Below are positions 1 to 5,423 of a stretch of 7,949 nucleotides of DNA, one piece after another (the stretch's first letter is position 1; each line of letters opens with the position of its first letter). Source of the stretch: Marivita sp965656765 (GTDB lineage Bacteria > Pseudomonadota > Alphaproteobacteria > Rhodobacterales > Rhodobacteraceae); assembly GCF_965656765.1 (NCBI RefSeq), contig NZ_CBFHLV010000095.1, forward strand, positions 1-7,949. Reading direction: 5' to 3'. The translations under genes were made by a program, and so were the position numbers. The notes below the pieces were generated by a model. That model was given only the letters and a program-made list of their open reading frames with translations. It was not told the DNA's origin and searched no databases.

Positions 1-46
1 TCAATCACGACCTCAGTTCCAAACGCGATTCCCCTGGCAATCCGAC

Positions 47-96
47 GGGTTGGGGGGCAGCCCCCCAACCCCCCTGAATATTTGAAAAAAAGAAGA
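47..96. repeat. Intergenic hairpin repeat next to the photolyase-like gene
   Basis: An 11-bp perfect inverted repeat (arms 47-57 and 61-71, GGGTTGGGGGG / CCCCCCAACCC) with a 3-base loop is followed by an AT-rich tail containing ATATTTGAA and a run of seven A. From memory, Rhodobacteraceae genomes carry many intergenic copies of a similar hairpin plus C-run plus ATATTTGAA-like tail, so this is probably one member of a dispersed family. It abuts the stop codon of the leftward photolyase-like gene. Read leftward, the T-run comes before the hairpin, and there is no U-tract after the hairpin in either direction, so it is not a textbook intrinsic terminator, although so stable a stem could slow polymerase or protect a 3' end. 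Bases 1-46 hold no gene I can support. Confidence 0.6.
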
Positions 97-1302
97 TCAG
101 ACAGCCTGCAGGCCCTTCATCGCGCCAATCAGTTCCGGGATCTTCTTTTTGAATTTGAAGAAACCGGCAGTCGCATGCGGCCATGCCCGTCTGTCAAATT
201 CGCGCAGTGGACGGATCACCGGCAGGGCGCGAATATCGTTCAGGATTGTGGCTGCGGAGCCAACAGGGGCGTAGGGCGTGACGATCTGCTCGGCTCCTGC
301 GGCGCGCGCCCAGTTTTCGATCTGCTGTGCCGTGGTCAGGTCTGTTGTGAGGGGGCCGAGTGATGCCGACCAGCGCGTGGTGCAGTCCGCCATTATGTCA
401 GCTTTGAAGGATTTGACCTGTGGCGCGATTTGCAGTGGGCTCATCTGATTGGTTGCGTCAAGCGAGGCTGTGGCCAAGGGTTTTAAGCCCAAATCGAACA
501 ACCACCCAGGGCTGAGATCGTCTTCGTGCAGCAGTAACACTGATGGTTTCTTCGGGTCCAATCGGTTGCCAATGGGGGTGTCCATGCGCGGTGGGTGCGG
601 GGGGCCTTCCAGTGGCTCTGGGTTCGAGGTCAGTTGATATAGGGGCGAGAACCGCCCATCGGTGTATTTCGAGATATTCGAGGCGCGTGCCGCGTAGTTC
701 TTCCCTTGGGTCTGCAGCCCCGCCACCCAACGCCAGCTGAGCGTGTTTGATGCGGGGTCGCCGTCATAAAGATGACGCATGAAGAAATCTGCGCCCAGTT
801 CCCATGGCAAGCGCAGGGTAAATATCCAGATGGATGCGAACCACATCCGCGCATGGTTGTGCAGATAGCCGGTGGTCACCAATTCGTGCGCCCAATGGTT
901 GAAGCAGTCGATTTCGGTTTCGCCGCGACACGCGGCTTCCCACTCGGCGCACAGGCCGGATTGGGTTTGGACCTGATCCCACGCCCCGGATAACCCTTGC
1001 TGATAGCCACCCCAGACAGCGGGTCGCATTTCGAGCCAGCCTTTCCAATAGGTGCGCCAAAAGACTTCTTGAACGAATTTCTCAGCGCTGCTTGCGGAAT
1101 AGCGGCCCAATACGGCTTCGAGCACCTCGGGTTCTGTGAGCAGCCGGTGCCGGATGTAGGGCGACAGGGTCGAGACATTGTCATGTTGGCCCGACCCGCG
1201 ATCATAGTTTCGCTGGGCGGCATAGTCGCGACTGGCTTTGGGCACGAACGCGGAGAGTTTTTCCAAAGCGGCGGTACGGGTTGGGGGGAACATGTCTGAC
1301 AT
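97..1302 (-). CDS. Photolyase/cryptochrome-like FAD-binding protein
   Basis: This 401-residue flavoprotein is related to DNA photolyases and cryptochromes, which use FAD and blue light to repair pyrimidine dimers or to signal. Residues 8-225 match the helical FAD-binding domain: LSPYIRHRLLTEPEVL (46-61), EVFWRTYWKGWLE (79-91), GYLHNHARMWFASIW (145-159), DGDPASNTLSWRWVAG (180-195) and NISKYTDGRF (209-218). No antenna domain precedes it. After a proline-rich linker (about 228-253), residues 254-401 look like an alpha/beta domain, with strand-like VLLLH, an AGAEQIVTPYAP segment and a final FFKFKKKIP resembling the usual domain junction of photolyases; this may be a permuted order. The start at 1302 leaves only three residues ahead of the M4 alternative (1293), and neither has a clear Shine-Dalgarno sequence. 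The gene is divergent from clpP across 146 bases. Repair versus signalling cannot be decided from sequence. Confidence 0.85.
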   Translation of the reverse strand: MSDMFPPTRTAALEKLSAFVPKASRDYAAQRNYDRGSGQHDNVSTLSPYIRHRLLTEPEVLEAVLGRYSASSAEKFVQEVFWRTYWKGWLEMRPAVWGGYQQGLSGAWDQVQTQSGLCAEWEAACRGETEIDCFNHWAHELVTTGYLHNHARMWFASIWIFTLRLPWELGADFFMRHLYDGDPASNTLSWRWVAGLQTQGKNYAARASNISKYTDGRFSPLYQLTSNPEPLEGPPHPPRMDTPIGNRLDPKKPSVLLLHEDDLSPGWLFDLGLKPLATASLDATNQMSPLQIAPQVKSFKADIMADCTTRWSASLGPLTTDLTTAQQIENWARAAGAEQIVTPYAPVGSAATILNDIRALPVIRPLREFDRRAWPHATAGFFKFKKKIPELIGAMKGLQAV

Positions 1303-1448
1303 GAGGCGCGAGCTAACGTCGCGCGTCGCGCGGTCAAGGCCAGTCGTTGAACCGCTGCCCCTTGCAGCCCCCAGAACCGGACACTAGTCTTGAGACAACT
1401 CGCAACCAAGCCCCCCGTCCGGCGGGCGCATCATCCAGGCAGGCACAG

Positions 1449-2078
1449 ATGAAAGATCCATACGAAACATACATGAATACGCTGGTTCCCATGGTGGTTG
1501 AGCAGACCAGCCGTGGCGAACGCGCTTACGACATTTTCTCGCGCCTGCTCAAGGAACGGATCATTTTTCTGAGCGGCCCGGTGCATGACGGCATGTCTTC
1601 GCTGATTGTGGCACAGCTTTTGCATCTGGAGGCGGAGAACCCGTCGAAGGAAATCAGCATGTACATCAACAGCCCAGGTGGTGTCGTGACCAGTGGTCTG
1701 TCGATCTATGATACGATGCAGTATATCAAACCCAAGGTTAGCACGTTGGTGATTGGACAGGCGGCGTCAATGGGATCACTGTTGCTGACAGCGGGTGAGG
1801 CAGGAATGCGCTTTTCTCTGCCAAACAGCCGGGTCATGGTGCACCAACCCTCTGGTGGCTATCAGGGCCAGGCCACAGATATCATGATCCACGCGCAAGA
1901 GACTCAAAAGCTCAAGACGCGGTTGAACGAAATTTACGTCAAACACACCGGACAGACGTTGAAAAAAGTGGAAGCGGCCCTTGAACGGGACAACTTTATG
2001 TCCCCCGAAGAAGCGAAAGACTGGGGTCTCATAGACGAGATCGTGGAAAGCCGCGCCAAAGGGTCTGAAGAAGAATAA
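1449..2078 (+). CDS. clpP: ATP-dependent Clp protease proteolytic subunit ClpP
   Basis: This is the serine peptidase of the ClpXP and ClpAP proteases, a cytoplasmic double heptameric ring that cuts proteins threaded in by ClpX or ClpA. The 209-residue product has the full catalytic triad: Ser107 in GQAASMGS, His132 in MVHQPSGG and Asp181 in ERDNFMS. The N-terminal LVPMVVEQTSRGERAYDIFSRLL and YINSPGGVVTSG (72-83) are family hallmarks. The length is normal. An in-frame ATG at 1347 would add 34 residues unlike any ClpP, so I chose the ATG at 1449, where the protein reads MKDPYETYMN; an AGGC-type ribosome site lies just upstream but is weak. The gene is followed by clpX in the same direction after 151 bases, the usual pairing. 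The short propeptide is normally removed autocatalytically. Confidence 0.97.
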   Translation: MKDPYETYMNTLVPMVVEQTSRGERAYDIFSRLLKERIIFLSGPVHDGMSSLIVAQLLHLEAENPSKEISMYINSPGGVVTSGLSIYDTMQYIKPKVSTLVIGQAASMGSLLLTAGEAGMRFSLPNSRVMVHQPSGGYQGQATDIMIHAQETQKLKTRLNEIYVKHTGQTLKKVEAALERDNFMSPEEAKDWGLIDEIVESRAKGSEEE

Positions 2079-2079
2079 T

Positions 2080-2123
2080 TCGTGATTGGGTCACGACGTC
2101 TCGAATGTGTTTTTGACGTTGTG
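2080..2123 (+). other. Two mutually exclusive hairpins after clpP
   Basis: Just past the clpP stop, TCGTGA (2080-2085) pairs with TCACGA (2091-2096) around a 5-base loop. A second stem, 2092-2100 with 2115-2123 (CACGACGTC / GACGTTGTG, nine pairs with one G-U), uses the same bases 2092-2096, so only one can form at a time. A T5 run (2110-2114) lies in the loop of the second stem. Neither has the stem-then-U-tract layout of an intrinsic terminator. They may process or partly terminate the clpP transcript, or may be chance; function is inferred only. Confidence 0.35.
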
Positions 2124-2172
2124 GCCCAAGTTTTGCTGTCCTAAGGTTCTGGGAAGAAAATATGACACACGT

Positions 2173-2206
2173 TTAAGATTATTTGTGAATTTTTGCATAA
2201 TCTTAA
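2173..2206 (+). promoter_or_regulatory. Candidate clpX promoter overlapping a 10-bp inverted repeat
   Basis: A perfect inverted repeat, TTAAGATTAT (2173-2182) and ATAATCTTAA (2197-2206), has a 14-base spacer and sits 23 bases before the clpX start codon. The same bases give a sigma70-like promoter: -35 TTAAGA (2173-2178, four of six), a 17-base spacer, and -10 CATAAT (2196-2201, five of six). Repeat arms lying on both promoter boxes would suit an operator for a dimeric regulator. As RNA it could instead form a hairpin, but no U-tract follows. The AT-rich patch stands out in a GC-rich region. This would let clpX be expressed apart from clpP. The promoter call is inference from motif match. Confidence 0.45.
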
Positions 2207-2229
2207 GGTGAGTCAGGAAAGGTAAAGAC

Positions 2230-3495
2230 ATGGCGACGAATTCTGGCGGCGACAGCAAGAACACACTTTACTGTAGCTTTTGCGGCAAAAGCCAACATGA
2301 AGTGCGAAAGCTGATCGCAGGGCCGACCGTCTTTATTTGCGACGAATGCGTCGAGCTGTGCATGGATATCATCCGTGAAGAAACCAAGGGCGGTGGCCTG
2401 AAGGCGACGGACGGCGTTCCGACACCGCGCGAGATCTGTGATGTTTTGGACGACTACGTGATCGGCCAAGCCGTGGCAAAGCGCGTTTTGTCGGTGGCTG
2501 TGCACAACCACTATAAACGGCTGAACCATTCCCAGAAGTCGTCTGACATCGAGCTGGCCAAATCGAACATCTTGCTGATTGGTCCGACTGGTTGCGGTAA
2601 GACGCTTTTGGCGCAGACATTGGCGCGCATTCTGGATGTGCCTTTCACGATGGCCGATGCGACCACGCTGACCGAAGCAGGCTATGTGGGTGAAGATGTC
2701 GAGAACATCATCCTCAAGCTCTTGCAGGCGTCTGAATACAATGTCGAACGCGCACAGCGCGGCATCGTCTATATCGACGAGGTCGATAAGATCACCCGCA
2801 AGTCAGAAAATCCGTCGATCACTCGTGACGTGTCGGGCGAAGGTGTGCAGCAGGCGCTGCTCAAGCTCATGGAAGGCACGGTTGCCTCTGTCCCGCCGCA
2901 AGGGGGGCGCAAGCATCCGCAGCAGGAATTCCTGCAAGTGGACACAACCAACATCCTGTTCATCTGTGGTGGCGCGTTTGCAGGTCTTGACCGGATCATC
3001 AAACAGCGTGGCAAAGGGTCTGCCATGGGCTTTGGCGCTGATGTGCGCGACGACAGCGAAGCGGGGATTGGGGAAACCTTCAAAGATCTCGAACCGGAAG
3101 ACCTGCTCAAATTTGGTCTGATCCCCGAATTCGTTGGTCGTTTGCCGGTGATCGCAACGCTTGAAGATCTGGACGAAGACGCATTGGTCATCATCCTGAC
3201 ACAGCCGAAAAACGCGCTGGTCAAGCAATACCAACGCTTGTTCGAACTGGAAGATACGATCCTGAGCTTTACCGATGACGCGCTCAGCGCCATCGCCAAG
3301 CGGGCAATCGAACGCAAGACCGGTGCTCGTGGCCTTCGGTCGATACTCGAGGACATCCTGCTCGACACGATGTTCGAATTGCCGGGAATGGACGAGGTGG
3401 TTGAAGTGGTCGTCAATGAAGAGGCTGTGAACTCTGAGGCGAAGCCGCTGATGATCTATGCTGACCAAAAGAAAGAACCCGCAGAAGCCGGGTAA
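2230..3495 (+). CDS. clpX: ATP-dependent Clp protease ATP-binding subunit ClpX
   Basis: This AAA+ hexameric unfoldase recognises substrates (for example ssrA-tagged proteins), unfolds them with ATP and feeds them to ClpP. The 421-residue protein is full length. A zinc-binding domain comes first, with Cys15, Cys18, Cys37 and Cys40. Then come Walker A GPTGCGKT (118-125), pore-1 loop GYVGED (151-156), Walker B IDE (182-184), GLIPEFVGR (296-304, arginine finger R304) and sensor-2 GARGLRS (365-371). The loop that docks on ClpP, IGF in E. coli, reads MGF here (266-268). The ATG at 2230 is preceded by AGGAAAGG (2215-2222) at good spacing, and the protein begins with the expected short lead into the zinc domain. 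Its partner clpP lies upstream, a promoter-like inverted repeat precedes it, and a strong terminator follows 21 bases after the stop. Confidence 0.98.
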   Translation: MATNSGGDSKNTLYCSFCGKSQHEVRKLIAGPTVFICDECVELCMDIIREETKGGGLKATDGVPTPREICDVLDDYVIGQAVAKRVLSVAVHNHYKRLNHSQKSSDIELAKSNILLIGPTGCGKTLLAQTLARILDVPFTMADATTLTEAGYVGEDVENIILKLLQASEYNVERAQRGIVYIDEVDKITRKSENPSITRDVSGEGVQQALLKLMEGTVASVPPQGGRKHPQQEFLQVDTTNILFICGGAFAGLDRIIKQRGKGSAMGFGADVRDDSEAGIGETFKDLEPEDLLKFGLIPEFVGRLPVIATLEDLDEDALVIILTQPKNALVKQYQRLFELEDTILSFTDDALSAIAKRAIERKTGARGLRSILEDILLDTMFELPGMDEVVEVVVNEEAVNSEAKPLMIYADQKKEPAEAG

Positions 3496-3516
3496 TCGTT
3501 CAGACGGTTGTAAGTT

Positions 3517-3548
3517 AAAAAGGTGGGCACTTTGCCCACCTTTTTTTT
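3517..3548 (+). terminator. Intrinsic terminator after clpX
   Basis: Arms 3517-3529 and 3533-3545 form a 13-bp stem (core GGTGGGCA / TGCCCACC, extended by five A-T pairs) with a CTT loop; the T-run of eight extends to 3548. This is a textbook rho-independent terminator closing the clpX transcript. The A-run on the other side makes it potentially active in both directions. It ends one base before the GGGGAC ribosome site of the next gene. Confidence 0.93.
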
Positions 3549-3561
3549 GGGGACATGAAAC

Positions 3562-3930
3562 ATGACGATCACACGAATTTCATCCGGCGGTGCGTTTGAG
3601 GCCAAGATCGGATATTGCCGCGCCGTTGTTGCCGGTGACTTTGTCCATGTGGCCGGAACGGTTGGGCAGGGTGATACAGTGGCGGAGCAATGCCAAAGCG
3701 CGTTGGATATCATTGCTGATGCGCTGGCCAAGGCCGGTTCAAACATGGCCAAGGTTGTCCGCGTGACGTACTATCTGCCTGACCGACACGAATTCGAAGC
3801 CTGCCATGACATTCTGGCTGGTACGTTTGGCGAAAACCCGCCTGCGGCGACGATGATCGAATGTGGTCTGATCGACCCGAAATTCAGGATTGAAATCGAA
3901 GTCACCGCTCTGGCCACGGCTGCGTCATAG
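3562..3930 (+). CDS. Rid family (YjgF/YER057c/UK114) protein
   Basis: The 122-residue product has the length and fold signature of Rid proteins, small trimeric cytoplasmic proteins. The best known member, RidA, hydrolyses reactive enamines and imines such as 2-aminoacrylate. Visible family features are FVHVAGTVG (27-35), the helix AEQCQSALDIIADALAKAG (41-59), KVVRVTYYLPD (64-74) and the C-terminal FRIEIEVTA (108-116). By eye alignment to E. coli RidA, catalytic Arg105 falls at Ala96 (PPAATM rather than PARS), so it probably belongs to a subgroup without proven imine hydrolase activity. The start at 3562 has GGGGAC (3549-3554) seven bases upstream. The clpX terminator lies directly before it, so expression needs read-through or a promoter I cannot see. 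A 65-base gap separates it from the NDUFA12-like gene. I would not name it ridA. Confidence 0.9.
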   Translation: MTITRISSGGAFEAKIGYCRAVVAGDFVHVAGTVGQGDTVAEQCQSALDIIADALAKAGSNMAKVVRVTYYLPDRHEFEACHDILAGTFGENPPAATMIECGLIDPKFRIEIEVTALATAAS

Positions 3931-3936
3931 CTGCGC

Positions 3937-3972
3937 TGGACCTTGGCCTGCAAAGCGCTCTATAACAGCGCT
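3937..3972 (+). promoter_or_regulatory. Candidate promoter of the NDUFA12-like gene
   Basis: A -10 box TATAAC (3961-3966, five of six) and a -35 box TGGACC (3937-3942, four of six) are separated by 18 bases, in the gap after the Rid gene. AGCGCT, itself a palindrome, occurs on both sides of the -10 box (3954-3959 and 3967-3972), seven bases apart. A transcript starting near 3973 would have a leader of about 23 bases carrying GAGGAG (3984-3989), six bases before the start codon. The promoter is inferred from motif match. Confidence 0.4.
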
Positions 3973-3995
3973 GAATCAACCCCGAGGAGTCGTCC

Positions 3996-4379
3996 ATGGG
4001 CATTCTGAATACCCTTCTTCGCGCTGTCACCTGGTGGAACGGACAGACGCTTGGCACCCAATTCTATACGTGGCGCAAAGGCGAAAAAGTGGGTGAAGAC
4101 ACCCAAGGGAACATTTTTTACCAGTCGAGCGATGGCAAACGCCGCTGGGTGATCTTTAACGGCGAAGCCGAGGCAAGCCGTGTTGATCCCGACTGGCATG
4201 GCTGGTTGCACCACACGTTCAAGGAAACGCCGACCGACCGCCCGTTGCCCACGAAAACCTGGGTCAAACCACATCAGGAAAACCTGACAGGTACGGCATT
4301 GGCCTATGCGCCGGCCGGGTCAATTCGACGTCCCGAACCTAAAGCGCGCCAAGATTACGAGGCGTGGAGCCCTGAATAA
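3996..4379 (+). CDS. NDUFA12-family NADH:ubiquinone oxidoreductase subunit (17.2 kDa type)
   Basis: This 127-residue protein belongs to the NDUFA12 family, accessory subunits of respiratory complex I that alphaproteobacteria share with mitochondria. It should sit on the peripheral arm at the cytoplasmic face of the inner membrane and help assemble or stabilise the enzyme. Supporting sequence: a tryptophan-rich start (TWWNGQTLGTQF, 12-23), GEKVGEDTQGNIFYQ (29-43) and RRWVIFNG...DPDWHGWLHH (49-73), the most conserved family block. There is no signal peptide or membrane segment. The start is fixed by a strong GAGGAG site. It lies outside any nuo operon, beside the DUF2155 gene (33-base gap) with which it probably forms a transcription unit. 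A related assembly-factor role (NDUFAF2-like) is a less likely alternative. Confidence 0.93.
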   Translation: MGILNTLLRAVTWWNGQTLGTQFYTWRKGEKVGEDTQGNIFYQSSDGKRRWVIFNGEAEASRVDPDWHGWLHHTFKETPTDRPLPTKTWVKPHQENLTGTALAYAPAGSIRRPEPKARQDYEAWSPE

Positions 4380-4412
4380 CCTGACGGTACGGGGATCAAA
4401 GGCGGATTTCTC

Positions 4413-4775
4413 ATGGCGCGTCTGATGGCCATTTTGACAGCTCTGGTTCTGGCCTCCGTCAGTACAGCGCAGCTTGCCACGTCAAATGGCACGGGTGTGT
4501 CTGTGCGTGCCTTGGACAAGCTCACGGGCAAAGTGCAGGACTTGGAGATCGGGGCGCTGCAATCTGCATCTGTCGGGCGGATCACGATTACAGCCAATGA
4601 ATGCCGCTACCCGGATGGCAATGCCGCTGGTGAAGCCTATGCGTCGCTTACCATTACCGAGGTCGGCAAAGATGCACCGGTCTATCAAGGCTGGATGATC
4701 GCATCATCACCAGCGCTGAATCCAATGGACCATCAGCGTTACGACGTTTGGGTGTTGCGCTGCACCACATCCTGA
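4413..4775 (+). CDS. Secreted DUF2155 domain protein
   Basis: This 120-residue protein of unknown function matches the DUF2155 pattern: RALDKLTGKVQDLEI (32-46), GRITITANECRYP (55-67), GEAYASLTI (73-81) and GWMIASSPALNPMDHQRYDVWVLRC (starting at 93). The N-terminus is a clear Sec signal peptide (positive MAR, hydrophobic 4-16, probable cleavage STA19/Q20), so the mature protein is likely periplasmic. Only Cys64 and Cys117 are present, both in conserved blocks, and could form a disulfide bond. There is no lipobox. It follows the NDUFA12-like gene by 33 bases, with a weak ribosome site (GGCGGA), and likely shares its transcript. Its last 12 codons (including the stop) overlap the 3' end of aat on the other strand. 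No role is established. Confidence 0.92.
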   Translation: MARLMAILTALVLASVSTAQLATSNGTGVSVRALDKLTGKVQDLEIGALQSASVGRITITANECRYPDGNAAGEAYASLTITEVGKDAPVYQGWMIASSPALNPMDHQRYDVWVLRCTTS

Positions 4776-5374
4776 CCTGAAGCCGCCAAAGGCGCGCAGG
4801 TGATATCTGCCTGAACCTGCAGCGCTTGCGCCAAATTTGCCCTGTATTCGGCCCGCGTGATCTCAATCGCGCCGAGTGAGGCAAGATGATGCGTCAGAAA
4901 TTGTGTGTCAAACACCACAAATCCAGTCCGGCTCAACAGATCAACCAACCATGCAAGCGCGATTTTGGACGCTTCGCGTTCGCGCGAAAACATGCTTTCC
5001 CCGCAAAATGCGCCACCCACTGTGACTCCGTAAACACCTCCGACCAATCGACCATCCATCCACACTTCAAGCGAATGCGCATGCCCTTGTTTGTGTAGCT
5101 CTTGGTACAGATCGCGGATTTCCTGATTGATCCAGGTTTCACTGCGATCAGCACACGCGTCGATCACATCTGCAAACGCGCTGTTCAGGGTAATCCGGTA
5201 TGCATCTCTGCGTAGCGTCTTGGCCAAACTGCGGGAAATGTGAAACCCGTCCAACGGAAACACGCCACGTTTTCGCGGATCGACCCAGAACATTTCTGGA
5301 TCGTCGCGATGCTCGGCCATGGGAAACACCCCGGCACGATAGGCTTGAAGCAAGAGATCAGGCGAAACGGTCAT
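4739..5374 (-). CDS. aat: Leucyl/phenylalanyl-tRNA--protein transferase
   Basis: This cytoplasmic enzyme adds Leu or Phe from aminoacyl-tRNA to proteins starting with Lys or Arg, creating an N-degron read by ClpS and degraded by ClpAP. The 211-residue sequence carries the family blocks: LLLQAYRAGVFPMAE (7-21), FWVDPRKRGVFPLDGFHISRS (from 29), TWINQEIRDLYQELHKQGHAHSLEVW (from 80), GVYGVTVGGAFCGESMFS (113-130) and FDTQFLTHHLASLGA (155-169). Glu126 and Gln158 have the same 32-residue spacing as catalytic Glu156 and Gln188 of the E. coli enzyme. It is somewhat shorter than E. coli Aat (234), normal for alphaproteobacteria as I recall. The start fits the family N-terminus although no Shine-Dalgarno sequence is evident. 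It follows accC by 49 bases with no terminator between them, so it probably belongs to the accBC transcript. Confidence 0.96.
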   Translation of the reverse strand: MTVSPDLLLQAYRAGVFPMAEHRDDPEMFWVDPRKRGVFPLDGFHISRSLAKTLRRDAYRITLNSAFADVIDACADRSETWINQEIRDLYQELHKQGHAHSLEVWMDGRLVGGVYGVTVGGAFCGESMFSREREASKIALAWLVDLLSRTGFVVFDTQFLTHHLASLGAIEITRAEYRANLAQALQVQADITCAPLAASGQDVVQRNTQTS

Positions 5375-5423
5375 GAAGCATCAATGGCGTGTGCGTTAGC
5401 TCGGGTTGGGTTGCAGGCTGAGC

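Noticed and set aside
1..46. End of a neighbouring gene at the left edge
   Set aside because: Short open stretches exist in several frames on both strands, but none has a recognisable protein sequence or start in so few bases.
1318..1331. Tandem GTCGCGC repeat, two copies
   Set aside because: Only two 7-bp units in a GC-rich gap; expected by chance.
1303..1337. Leaderless promoter for the photolyase-like gene (TTGACC on the leftward strand)
   Set aside because: The -35 box is good but no acceptable -10 box lies at the right distance.
1389..1418. Heat-shock (RpoH) type promoter before clpP: CTTGAG then a C-run
   Set aside because: The -35 part fits, but the spacer is about 16-17 bases and the -10 part lacks the expected CAT and AT-rich bases. 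Plausible biologically, too weak to annotate.
1347..1448. In-frame 34-codon extension of ClpP to an upstream ATG
   Set aside because: The added residues (Pro-rich, no pattern) are unlike ClpP N-termini, and the ATG at 1449 gives the normal length and start.
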